From Drosophila pseudoobscura (taxonomy: Eukaryota > Arthropoda > Insecta > Diptera > Drosophilidae): a stretch of 64,000 nucleotides of DNA. Shown piece by piece: positions 37,653 to 48,621 of this stretch. The stretch covers positions 20,212,001-20,276,000 of the forward strand of contig NC_046679.1 of assembly GCF_009870125.1 (NCBI RefSeq). Reading direction: 5' to 3'. The notes below the pieces were generated by a model. It had not been told where the DNA came from. It did no database searches and was given only the letters and a program-made list of their open reading frames with translations. Each line of letters starts with the position of its first letter. The stretch's first letter is position 1. A program made the position numbers and the translations under genes.

Positions 37653-39040
37653 CTAGGGTGCAGACTTCGCCCTCTGGCATTCCTCCAGCTCGGCTTGTTT
37701 CCGGGCTTTCTTCGCTCGCGTTATTAGTTCCCATTGCTTCTTGAGGTCATTGGCTCTCTTCTCCAACTTGTGCTTTTGCCTGATTTTTCTGCATCTCTCG
37801 ATTTCTTTCAATCTTTCGCATTGCTTTTGATGGCATAGATTTGCTTCGGTTCTCTGCTCGCTGGCTTCGGCAAATTGCTCGCGTTGATCCCTTTCGACCA
37901 AGGCCTGACAGGCTCTAATCAGCTCCTGTCTCTTGGCCTCCTTGACGCGTTCGATCTTCTCGGTCAGTTCCAGGCAGGCCTTCTTCATGGCCTTCAATTC
38001 TGCCACTAGGAGCTGGAATTTTTGGTCCGTGCGCTTTGCTTTTTCGGCCTGCTTCTTGGGATTTTCGTTTTGGGCACCTTTCTTTGCCACTTCGGCCATT
38101 TTCTTGAACTTTTCATCTAACGCCTGCTTCTTGCACTTGACAGCTTCGATCAATTTCTTGCATTTCTTTGTATTCGCTGCGACTTCCTTGCATTTATTTT
38201 TCTGCCCGGCCAGGGCCTTGTACATTTTTAGGTACATTTTGGCCTTGATTAACTTCTCCATTTTCATGCAATCGTCCCTCAGCTTGCGGATGTCCCGCTT
38301 CGATTTCTTCTTTTTATCCTTTTTCTTGGATTCCTTGCCGCTTTTCTGTTCAACCTTCCTGTCTTGCTTGCCACAGCTTGCCGTAGTCTCTTCTTTCCTC
38401 ATCTCATCCTGCTTTGTATCCACTTTCTTTCGTTCATCGTCTTCTTTCTGGATCCTGTTGGCCTTCTGCACATCCAGATAGTGCAAGAAATCCTTGTCAA
38501 GAGCTGGGGAACTGGACGTCACTTCCCTGATCACTCTGATCGAATTGTCCTTCTGTTCCTCCGTTGGACTTGCCTCAATCTTTCTCGGATCTGGCTCCGA
38601 TTTTAGGATTTGATTATTGCGAAATGGCTCGAATAATAAAGGGAAATGATTGCAAATGTTGATCGATTGATCCGTGTCAAACTGCATTTCCTGGCCGCCC
38701 AAATAAACGGCCATATAAGAGGTGGCCATAAATTCCTGAAGAACCAAGTTGTCGGCTCGACAGTCCCGCAAGCCTATGCCATCGTTAGGCGGTGTAACAT
38801 CTACGTGTTTGAGGGGTGTTAATTCGGATCCTTTAAGAGTAAAAGTGTAGTCTGCGGGTACTCACAGGGCTTCCATCTGTTGAAGACCGATTTGAGTATA
38901 CCCTGATCCGGCTGCAACTCCGCCTTGTAACGCTCGTGGACCCTGTGGATGAGACTGGTGCTGAAGGCGGTGATCGGCTGAACCGCTCGAAAGTATTCCT
39001 TCACACTCCTGCCCAAAGCCAAAACCGTTCGTTTGAGCAT
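37653..39040 (-). CDS. Lysine/glutamate-rich orphan protein with coiled coil
   Basis: Two exons: 38866-39040 and 37653-38800; 440 residues. The acceptor at 38801 is chosen because it keeps phase; the nearer AG at about 38835 would create an immediate TGA. The N-terminus (MLKRTVLALGRSVKEYFRAV) is basic, hydrophobic and free of acidic residues until VKE, resembling a mitochondrial presequence. From about residue 160 it is extremely Lys-rich (KKKDKKKKSKRD) and predicted as a long helix with many Cys-Lys pairs (TKKCKKLIEAVKCKKQALDE). I do not recognise it. Composition resembles fast-evolving sperm proteins such as Don juan, which is inference only. It lies beside another orphan gene with a similar style of N-terminus. 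Confidence 0.7.
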
Positions 39041-39372
39041 CTTGAAAACGTGATATTTCTTTAATTTTACAACGAATTTTTAATGAATTTTCAATAGAGT
39101 ACGTCAGCTAAAAAGATTGCAGATATTCGTTTTGGTCTGCAATCCAAAGACATGGGGAAATTTAAAACAAAAACCGAAACATTTAAAAACGAGAGCTATA
39201 CGAAACTATAGCTTCCGATGTGAACTGAACTGTCGTTAGTCAGTAACTGATTTCATTTTGGCTACGACAAAACCAAAGCCAACTATTTTTCAAGGATTTT
39301 CAGATTTTAAAAAGATTTTTTTTTTTTAAAAACGTTAAAATTAGAACAAATCAGGAGGCGCTTTTATTGCTG
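39041..39372. other. Spacer with T-run downstream of the RpS9 retrocopy
   Basis: Contains a run of about 13 T at 39316-39329 on the plus strand, which is an A-run 3' of the minus-strand pseudogene, consistent with a decayed poly(A) tail. It also holds the 5' flank of the orphan gene. Confidence 0.5.
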
Positions 39373-39900
39373 TCAGAAAGGGGTGCCGCGACACCTTCTG
39401 GCGCTTTTTCTCGTACATTTATTAGGTAAAACCAAGTACATATAAACTGTATCATACTCTTCGGGAGCGGCAGCATTACTACGACCAGGACGACCGCCAT
39501 CCAAGGGCGACTTCAGGGAGAAGTAGATGTGCTTCTGGTGGTCCAATCGCCCAACGAACGATGGGATGCAAACGGGCTTCATTTATGGACTTGGCCTATT
39601 CAAGACCTGGAAGAACCGGGCTCTTTCGATGTTCCAAGAAATCCTCAATCTTCAGGGCGACTGTGTAATCGAGCTTCATGGGAGATTCGTTCAAGACATC
39701 AATGCGGATCAGACGATGCAGAAGGGCATTCATTGCCCTGGAAAAGACGTTTATCTTTCTTCTCAACAACTCACGTTCAGCTTCCAACGGAGCTTGGCCT
39801 GGACACACCCCAAGCTTTTTGCAAGGACCACAATCGCCAATGATTTTCAACTCCTGATCCAGACGCGTGTTCTCATAAGGGCGACGGGGAGTCCCTTAGG
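39373..39900 (-). pseudogene. Processed pseudogene of ribosomal protein RpS9 (uS4)
   Basis: On the minus strand, translation recalls RpS9 in order: TPRRPYENTRLDQELKIIGD, then a diverged stretch, then LLHRLIRIDVLNESPMKLDY and LKIEDFLEHR, then AKSINEAR, then [19 protein letters not shown] and [11 protein letters not shown]. The first ~16 codons and the original start are missing. An in-frame stop follows PGLE, and a deletion with frameshift joins the AKS block to the IPSF block. There are no introns, and an A-run lies downstream, so it looks retroposed. Divergence is considerable, so it is not a recent insertion. It cannot encode RpS9. Confidence 0.85.
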
Positions 39901-39924
39901 TCTCCTAAGGGAGGTCCTATAGGT

Positions 39925-40035
39925 CCTACCTATAACTATACCTATACCGATATTTATACCTATACCTATACCTATACCTATATTTATACCTATACCTAAT
40001 ACCTTAATCCCCTAATACCTAATAGCCTAATACCA
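39925..40035. repeat. (TATACC)n-type minisatellite
   Basis: About 15 imperfect hexamer units of TATACC, with TATTTATACC and AATACC variants toward the right. Confidence 0.85.
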
Positions 40036-40410
40036 CTGTACATATGTATACCAGTAGTTCGTAAGTTCACCTGCTAATTGCTTCAAATAAACTACAAATT
40101 TCAGTACAAACTCATGTAAATATTCTCCGCTTGCAGAGAGCGCAGACACACAAATGAGAATAATAAATCTGAGAGTGAGATCAGTATGAGATCGAGCGAG
40201 GAAGAAGACACACCTGCCTTGTTTAAGTTCCAATTCCAACAATTCAGCAGCGTTTCAGTTCGAGAAAGTGGTGTAATAGGCTGTGAAAAAACGCCCCCAT
40301 AAATGTTCATGGTTTCTTTGTTACTTTTAAGTGTATTGAAATAATTTAATTTAGATAAATCGGATATAGTTTATGTAATTTGATTGTGAGTTCTCTCCAT
40401 CAGCACAGCT
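40036..40410. other. Unassigned spacer between RpS9 pseudogene and repeat-protein gene
   Basis: 375 bp without a supported gene; probably includes the 3' UTR of the minus-strand repeat-protein gene if its last exon is at 40411-40461. Confidence 0.4.
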
Positions 40411-43400
40411 TCAATTGGCAGGGCGGCCTCTTCTATTTGTCCTTTTTGGTTGGTTCTGAATCTGAAAGAGTAGGAGACTGTTTGTCCATTAGTAAGTGAT
40501 TTGTTTCTTGACCTACAAATAACCCAAGTGTTTTACGTTATACGAGTACTACTAGACATTTCCAATCTTTCCGCGCTGCCTGCAGTACTATCAAAAATTG
40601 TGGCCTCTTATCAGTGGCATAAACATTTTTAATAGACGCTAAATATTTTCCACTTTGCGTTGAGGGAGACCTAATCTAATGTGACCTCGATGTGACATTG
40701 AAATATACTGTTTAAAGAAGGTACTGTTGCCCCCTCGAAGTGTTCATTGTTTGCGGATCTTTCCATGGACTTACCCAGAACATTTTTGTGAATTGAAAGA
40801 AGCTGCTGAAACTGCTTTTGCAGTCATCATCTTCAGAGCCGTCTTTGAGTTTCTGCAACTTTTCGGCACACTGCTCGGAGCCGCCCATGATCTCGATTTT
40901 ATTGTCTTTGTTCTCTTTCTTTTCCATTAGCTTTTCGCGCATTGTCTTCTCGCGGTTTTTGCACTGCTTGGAACCGCCACGGATCTTGGTGGAATCTGAA
41001 TCGCTGGAAAAGAGCATCGTGCTCATGCTCATCCCGGGCTGATGATTCAAAGGAGTCTTTGTTTTCTTTGTAGACCAAACACCCACCGGATTATCGATCT
41101 TCATGGCTTGGGGTTGACCATGTTTCCGATTCTCTTCGCGGTCCGTGCGTATGGCCCTGGCGCCCAGACCCTGCCTCTCCAGATCGGGCGAAATGAAGTC
41201 CTTATCGTTGGGATCGATTGTCTTGCCCTCTTCTGGACTGAACGGATCATCGAATATGTCATTGTTGTCAGGGCAAAGCAGAGCACAGCTTGTGCTGACG
41301 TCACGGCTCTGGCAGCAGGTGGACATTGTTCTGCCTTTTGGCGGGGGCTTCTTTTTGCGAAAGATCTTCTCAACGATGTATTGAACAAAGTTCTGTTTTG
41401 CTGGTGCATCTATCGCCGGGGAAGTCCCGCTGGCAGTCTCTTTGGCTTCATCCGGAACGAGCAGCTTAACGTCTAGTTCTCCATCCGCCAGCTTGCGTTT
41501 CCGTTTCCTCTCTGGAGCTGGCCTCTTTTCGGGCTCGGAGTTTGAACTAAATTCTGCCGCATCGTCAGACACAGGATCCTCTGATTGTTTTTTATACAGA
41601 TCTCCTTCTGACAGTTCACTTTTCTCCTTTAGCCTGTCCTTATCTTCAGGGGGCACAAAGAGAGGTTTATCGGATGGCGGCTCTTCATTGGTGTCGTCCC
41701 CTTGCTTATCGGCTATGGCATCGTCTCGATTCCTTTTCATTGATTTCTCATCGGCTTCCTCTTTTTCCCCCCCATGTCTCACTACAAATTTGGTGGTCAG
41801 TTCCTCGAAAGACCTTGATTCTTCTTCTTGGGGGGTTTCGGGATTCATTTTTTTGTCCAATTGTGAGCTTTCGGGTTCCATTTTCCCTTCCAGTTGCGAG
41901 AGTTCTGCTTCATTTATTATGTCAAAGTATTCCTCAGCTTTTTGGTTTAATGCCATGTCCTTAATCGCTTGATCTAGTTTTGTATCCAAATGTGAGCCTT
42001 TTTCGACCTTTTTTGAGGTTTCGTTTCTCTTTAGCCGATAAGTTTCCTGTTTGGGGTTCATTTCGTTAAAGTATTGACTCGATTTTGAGTTGACGAACAT
42101 TTCTTCAAACGTGGTGCGCCTTGATTCCTCCACTTGTCTGTCCAGCGAGGTCTCCTGATCGTTGATCTTCGCAAAGTATTCCTCGGCTTTTCTGTTGGCT
42201 TCTTCTGGTGTCTCCACCTTTTCTACTTTTCTGCCCAGTTGGGAGCTTTCTGCTGCCTTTTTCTTCGTCAATTCTGATTTTTCTGGTTCCATTTTATTCG
42301 CCAATTCAGATTTTTCTGGTTCCATTTTATTCGCCAATTCTGATTTTTCTAGTTCCATTTTATTTGCCAATTCTGAGATTTCCGGTGCGCTGATCTTCGC
42401 AAAATATTCTTCAGCTTTTCTTTCGGATTCTTCTGGCGTCTCCACTTTTTCTACTATTCTGCCCAGTTGGGAGGTTTCTGCTGCCTTTTTCTTCGTCAAT
42501 TCTGATTTTTCTGGTTCAATTTTCTTTGCCAATTCTGATTTTACCGGTTCCATTTTCTTTGCCAATTCTGAGGTTTCCGGTGCGCTGATCTTCGCAAAAT
42601 ATTCTTCAGCTTTTCTCTCGGATTCTTCTGGCGTCTCCACTTTTTGAAATTTTTTGTACAGCTTGGAGAAATCTGGTAAAATTTTCTTCGGCAAATTTGA
42701 GGTTTCCATGAATTTCGAAATTTCAGGTTCCAGTTCTGGGATCGTATGTTTGTTGATTTTCGCGAAATATTCGTCAGCTTTTCTGTTCGATTCTTCTGGT
42801 GTTTCCACTTTTTCTACTTTTCTGCCCAGTTCGGAGGTTTCTGGTTCCATTTTCATCTCCAATTGTGATTGTTCCAAATCTATTTTCTTCATAAATTCAG
42901 CGATTTCTGGTTCCAATGCTGAGGTCTCCGGATAGTGGATCTTCTCAAAGTATTCTTCGGCTTTTCTGTTCGATTCTTCTGCTGTCTCCACTTTTTCTAC
43001 TTTTCTGCCCAGTTCGGAGGTTTCTGGTTCCATTTTCATCTCCAATTGTGATTGTTCCAAATCTATTTTCTTCATAAATTCAGCGATTTCTGGTTCCAAT
43101 GCTGAGGTCTCCGGATCGTGGATCTTCGCGAAATATTCGTCAGCTTTTCTGTTCGATTCTTCTGCTGTCTCCACTTTTTCTACTTTTCTGCCCAGTTCGG
43201 AGGTTTCTGGTTCCATTTTCATCTCCAATTGTGATTGTTCCAAATCTATTTTCTTCATAAGTTCAGCGATTTCTGGTTCCAATGCTGAGGTCTCCGGATA
43301 GTGGATCTTCTCAAAGTATTCTTCGGCTTTTCTGTTCGATTCTTCTGCTGTCTCCACTTTTTCTACTTTTCTGCCCAGTTCGGAGGTTTCTGGTTCCATT

Positions 43401-46400
43401 TTCATCTCCAATTGTGATTGTTCCAAATCTATTTTCTTCATAAGTTCAGCGATTTCTGGTTCCAATGCTGAGGTCTCCGGATAGTGGATCTTCTCAAAGT
43501 ATTCTTCGGCTTTTCTGTTTGATTCTTCTGCTGTCTCCACTTGTTGTACTTTTCTGTCCAGTTCGGAGGTTTCTGCTTCTATTGATTTCGCCAATTCTGA
43601 GTTTTCTGGTTCCATTTTCTTTTCCAATTCTGAGGGTTCCGGTTCCATTTTCGTCGCCCGTTGTGACGTCACCGGTTCACTGATGTACGCAAAGTATTCA
43701 TCAGCTTGTCTGTCCAGCTCGGTTCTGTTCAGCTGTCCTTTGGCCCTGAATCCTTGACCGGGTTCGGGTCTCAGGCCAAATGTTGCAACTATTTGGGATG
43801 TGGATTTCGAGGGGTAATCATGGGACCTGTTGGCAAGGATCATGGATTTCTGGTCTTTGTGCTTCTGTTCCATCATGGAGATTATCTCTGCAGCGGACTT
43901 GGGAGTGTTCTGGACTTCTGTAGACTCTGATTTCTCTTCTGTTGCCTCCGATTGAAGCTCATTCATCGCCGGTTGAAGTTCTTTTGTCTCCGATTGCAGT
44001 TCATTCATTTCCGATTGAAGTTCTGTTGTCTCCGATTGCAGCTCATTCATCTCCATTTGAAGTTCTTTGGCCTCCGATTGCAGCTCATTCATCTCCATTT
44101 GAAGTTCTTTGGTCTCCGATTGCAGTTCATTCATCTCCGACTTAAATTCTTTAGCTTCCGAAGTTTCTACCTCAACTTTCTTCAAAGCTTTCTCAGGACT
44201 CAAGTCCATCGATGTTGGTGCCGCTAATTCCTCTTCCATATCGCTTTTAAACACTTTTTTAGTCTGGATAAACTCTATGTTTTCTTTGGATTTATCTTTC
44301 CAAGAGTAGGACTCTTCGGGCGGTGCATCCCTATTCGTCTTAAACTCTGATGATGGTATTAACTGTTTAAAAACTGGCTCAACGGGAAAATCATTTTCAT
44401 CCCTAACGATCCTAAGGGGTAAGGTATTGGAGGGAGATTTGAAGGCTTCGGAGTTTTCAGCGATGATTTCCACTTCTTCTGAGGATTCCACGGCCTGTTC
44501 TTCGTTTACGGCTTCTTCGGCTTTCGCGGGCGAATCATCCTTTTTCCTTACGATCATATGGGGTAATCTATTGGTGGCTGATTTGATGACTATCTCTTCG
44601 GGGCTTTCAGGGACAATGGCTTCCACTTTTTTCACGGCCTCCGCGGCCTGTTCTTCTTTAACTGCTGTTGAGGATATCTGCATTTTATCATCTACATTTT
44701 CAGTTTCAGGGACAACGGCTTTTACGGATAGTTCGTCCTTCACTGCCTCCACGGCTTTCGCAGGCGAATCATCCGTTTTCTTTACGATCGTACGGGGTAA
44801 TCTATTGGTGGGTGCTGCTGTAGAGGATGTCTGTATTTTATCATCTACATTTTCAGTTTCAGGGACAATGGCTTCCACGGCTTGTTCTTCGTTCACTGCT
44901 TCTACGGTTTTTGCGACTTTCGCGGGGGAACCATCCTCATTTATCCATTGAATGGGTAATCTATTGGTGGGTGTCTGGATTGGCGAATCATCCTTCTTCC
45001 TTACGATCATACGGGGTAATCTATTGGTGGGTGATTTGATGGCTATCTCTTCGGGGTTTTCAATGGTTTCCACTTTTTCCACGGCTTGTTCTTCGTCCAC
45101 TGCTGTAGAGGATGTCTGGATCTTATCATCCAGATTTTCAGTTCCTGGGACAATGGCTTCTACGGCTTGTTCTTCGTTCACTGCTTCTACGGCTTTTGCG
45201 GGCGAATCATCCGTTTTCCTTACGATCGTACGGGGTAATCTATTGGTGGTTTCTGCTGAAGAGGATATCTGAATCTTATCATCGAGATTTTCAGTTTCAG
45301 GAACAATGGCTTCCACGTTTTGTTCATCTCTGGTGCTCTGGACTATGTCGCTTAGATCTACCACACAACCAATCTCGTATCCTTTTGGGGTCGTTGGATA
45401 TAGATCCTCAATCGTTGCCTGCTTTTCGTCGATCTTGTTCTGCGTGTCAGAGTTGAGAATCTCTTCGGTCTTAGAGGCATTGACTTTAAGATCCATATTT
45501 CCTTTTGTAGTTGACGTATCGGCATCAAATTCCAAAATAATCTGCGCTTCCTCGTCCTTCGTGTCATTGACGTTCTTCGCGGCACCGGAATCCTCCTTCT
45601 CTGGGGCACAAGACTGTGACCAAACATTCAACGACTCTCCTGTGGGCGTTGGTACGTTTGCCAGAATTTCCAAAGATTTGGTCTCAAAATTCGAGCTGTC
45701 CTTAAAGATGATCGTGCCGGATACCTTCACTTTACCTTCGGGGACTTCTGCATTCGATGGCTCCGTATCCTGTTCCTGTTCACATGTCACAATGTGATAG
45801 GGATTCTTGGGATTCACCTCGCCCGGTGATGTCTTTGCGGGCAAGGCTGGCTGCCTCTCCATGGGTAGCTCGGGCCTGGACTCGAAGGGAGACTCCTGTC
45901 TACGCTCTTGGGGGATTTCGGTGGTGAAGGCTTCATCTTGGGCTTCACTGCGGGGTGAGTCCTTTGCTTCAGCCATGGGTTCGTGCTGGGCACCGGTGAA
46001 GGCTTCGTCCTTGGCTTCACAGAGGGGTTCATTCTTTGCCTCACTAATGGGTTCATCCTTCGTGGCACTCATAAAGGCTACCTTCTTTGCTTCGCTGAAG
46101 ACATCGTTCTTAGCCTCACTGATGGGTTCGTCCCTAGCGTAACTCATAGGTTCATTCTTTGCCTGACTCATGGGTTCATTCTTTGCCTCACTCATGGGTT
46201 CATTCTTTGCCTGACTCATGGGTTCATTCTTTGCCTCACTAATGGGTTCATTCTTTGCCTGACTCATGGGTTCATTCTTTGCCTCACTCATGGGTTCATT
46301 CTTTGCCTCACTCATGGGTTCATTCTTTGCCTCACTCATAGGTTCATTCTTTGCCTGACTCATGGGTTCATTCTTTGCCTGACTCATGGGTTCATTCTTT

Positions 46401-46804
46401 GCCTCACTCATGGGTTCATCCTTCGAGGCACTCATTAAGGCAACCTCCTTTGCTTCATTGAAGACTTCGTCCTTTGCCTCACTCATGGGTTCGTCCTTTG
46501 CCTCACCCATGGGTTCATTCTTTGCTTCCTCGCTTTCGAGGCCCACGGACTTTGTCCTCAGTCCGCTAGTCGTTGCACCATCTCTGATCGGGTTTTCTCC
46601 CTTACCAGAGCCCCGTCGCACTTCAATGAGTTTCACCTGTCGAAGGCGAGGGCGGCCCTTGGCCGATGGCTCCTCTCCCGAGTCGCCCGTATCATGCTTA
46701 AGGCGTTGTGCCGCCAGAGGCGACAGCTGTGTGGATCTCAAAGTAGGACGCAGCATTCCCAAATAATGAAGGGGCGTGCGACAGATTGACATTCTTCCGA
46801 TCAT
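40411..46804 (-). CDS. Giant repeat-built orphan protein (~2,030 residues)
   Basis: One open frame runs from ATG 46804 to a TAA at 40712 (2,030 residues). The longer frame upstream lacks an ATG. A strong GTAAGT donor at 40774, and a pyrimidine-rich acceptor at 40464, suggest instead that the last exon is 40411-40461 (17 codons, in phase), giving 2,026 residues. The N-terminus MIGRMSICRTPLHYLG continues Arg-rich and acid-free for about 35 residues, like a mitochondrial presequence. Then come, in order, an octapeptide array (AKNEPMSE), ~50-residue units with TNRLPRTIVRK, a ELQSEMNELQSETK array, four 61-residue units, degenerate AEEYFAKI units, and a basic tail (ERKRKRKLADGE). I recognise no domain. 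Codon-level openness over 6 kb and in-phase repeats support a real gene. A sperm or mitochondrial structural role is a guess. Confidence 0.75.
42740..43560 (-). repeat. 183-bp tandem repeat in the giant orphan gene (4 near-identical units)
   Basis: The word CCATTTTCAT recurs at 42847, 43030, 43213 and 43396, exactly 183 bp apart. Each unit encodes 61 residues, containing EPETSELGRKVEKVETAEES, RKAEEYFEKIHYPETSA and IDLEQSQLEMKM. Units differ at a few codons only, so the expansion or homogenisation is recent. Confidence 0.9.
43940..44150 (-). repeat. 42-bp tandem repeat, NELQSE(T/A)KELQ(M/S)EM array
   Basis: About five units of 14 residues, a period that is a multiple of seven and keeps the hydrophobic Leu/Met positions in register, consistent with a coiled coil. 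Confidence 0.8.
44400..45330 (-). repeat. Irregular ~50-residue tandem repeats (TNRLPR..VRK.DDSP...)
   Basis: About six units sharing TNRLPRTIVRKTDDSPAKA, NEEQAVEAIVPETEN and DDKIQTSST, shuffled with deletions and partial units. Confidence 0.8.
45955..46530 (-). repeat. 24-bp tandem repeat encoding AKNEPMS(E/Q)
   Basis: About 22 units of 24 bp. The core at 46140-46420 is nearly perfect; the edges are diverged (AKDEVFNEAKE and similar). Because the unit is a multiple of three, copy-number change keeps the frame. The array also leaves long antisense frames open, which should not be read as genes. Confidence 0.92.
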
Positions 46805-47016
46805 TTTGGTGGGCTCCGCTTTCAGCAATGTGTAAGAACTCTTTGAAAATTTTGATTTGCCGGAATATTATAGTCGGAAAAATGAATATTACATGTCTGT
46901 CGTCTCGGTATCCAGTTGTTGTGTGAATAAATAAAGACTCGTTTGAGTACAGTTCAAAAGTTTACTAGCTAAAGTGGAAACTTATACGTCTACGAGTATG
47001 TACAGAGACAGAAAAT

Positions 47017-48401
47017 CTAGAACTTGACGGGATTGTTTGTGTTCCTGGGTTGCACGTGAATCATCACCTTGATGGCACCGCCCAAGCCCTTGCGCGAGGT
47101 CTCGAAGGCCTTGTCCGTGTCCTTGATGTCGAAATGATGGGTCACCAGACGTTTGACATTGACCTTGCCGGAGGCCACCAGAGCCAAGGCAGCGGCATAG
47201 CTGAAAGGCAGACAGGTTAAAGGATATGTTTATCAATCAATCTATTGATTGCTCACTCATTGCAGTAGCGGAAGACACCACGAATGTCCACCTCACGGGC
47301 CAGGGCATTGATCAAGGGTAGCTTTACTTCCGGGGCACCCATGCCCACAATCACCACAACTCCGCTGGAAACAGTGGCCTGCAAAGGGGATGGAAAAAAC
47401 TTAGTTTTTTGAGTTCCAAAAAGGGTCAGTCTCCACCCACAAAAATGGCCAATCGGGCACTGCTCTCGGCACCACAGCAATCAATGGATCTGTCCGGTGG
47501 TCCCGACATTGTACGGCGTACGATCGCTGCCACCTCCTCGGCGCTTTGATCTCTTCTCTGCAGGAGCGTGTGATGGGCACCCAGCTCCTTGGCCACATCC
47601 AGACGATGTTGTTCCAAGTCAGTGATGAGAATCTCTGAGGCGCCCATGGATTGAGCAACCTAAAAAGCGGGCATGATAAGTCTCCTATAGCATATCCTTC
47701 TGAATCCTCGGATGACCTACCAACATGGTGACCAAACCAATTGGTCCAGCGCCCAGGATGAGTACTCGAGAGCCCAGACCGACGCCGGCACGACGACAGG
47801 CATGGACACCGACCGAGAGGGGCTCGAGCAGGGCGCCCTCCTCCATGGACACATGATCCGGCAGCTTGAAGCAAAAGTCTGCGGCATGTTTGTAGTACCT
47901 CGTAAGATTGCCATCGTACGGCGGAGTGGCACAGAACACCATATCCGCACAGAGACTGTACTTTCCCTGCTTGCAGAGATCACAGTAGCGGCAGGGTACA
48001 CCCGGCTCGATGGCCACACGATCGCCCACCTTCAGGCTCGTCACCTTCTTGCCCAATTTGGCCACAACTCCGGCAGCCTCATGTCCAATGACCATGGGCT
48101 TGGTCAGTATAAAGTCACCAATGCGTCCTTCTTTGAGGTAGTGCACATCGGAGCCGCAAATACCCACACTATCCATAGCCAGTAGAACCTCTGATCCAAG
48201 GAGAATTCAAGTTCAACTGTTATCATCTGTAGAATACGATTCTCTCTAGCACTTACCATCATCGGCTATCACTGGAATGGGACGTTGTTCCTGGAAAACA
48301 AACGAGAGCTATAGGAATTCTATAATTCGAAAAATTCCATGCCTCACCAAACGCATATCCTCAATGCCGTAGAGCACTGCTGTCAGATTGTCCTTTGCCA
48401 T
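47017..48401 (-). CDS. Sodh: Sorbitol (L-iditol/polyol) dehydrogenase
   Basis: Six exons: 48348-48401, 48257-48290, 47721-48190, 47441-47659, 47257-47378 and 47017-47200; 360 residues, the normal length. It starts [15 protein letters not shown]. The catalytic zinc ligands are in [10 protein letters not shown] and GHEAAG. A structural zinc cluster is present in [16 protein letters not shown]. The Rossmann fold motif is [11 protein letters not shown], followed by the [19 protein letters not shown] strand that selects NAD+. The enzyme oxidises sorbitol to fructose in the polyol pathway. Flies have two close paralogues, Sodh-1 and Sodh-2; I cannot say from sequence alone which this is, though linkage with the CG19xx-numbered neighbours suggests Sodh-1. 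A perfect AACAGCTGTT E-box lies about 211 bp upstream (48612-48621). Confidence 0.94.
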
Positions 48402-48611
48402 CTTAGTAGTTCTATTAATTCACCGAACCGCACGCTTTGCCTGTCGATTTGGAATTGATTTAGACATCAGCAAACCGTCTAGCTATTGGCCATTATCGCG
48501 CTCTGATAGCGCCTCGGGGAGGGGTCACCTACGTCGGTGCAGGCGATAATAGACAAATCGACTGGCCTCCCTGGGAATCAGCGGTCAAATGTTATCGCGA
48601 AAACACTTGAA

Positions 48612-48621
48612 AACAGCTGTT
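48612..48621. promoter_or_regulatory. E-box core motif AACAGCTGTT upstream of Sodh
   Basis: Same 10-bp word as the two in the rtet/Sec15 spacer. Its position 211 bp upstream of the start codon suits a promoter element, but use is unproven. Confidence 0.45.

Noticed and set aside
45983-46438. Antisense frame of repeated FILCLTHG octapeptides
   Set aside because: It is the reverse complement of the AKNEPMSE array of the giant gene; a 24-bp repeat keeps antisense frames open automatically.
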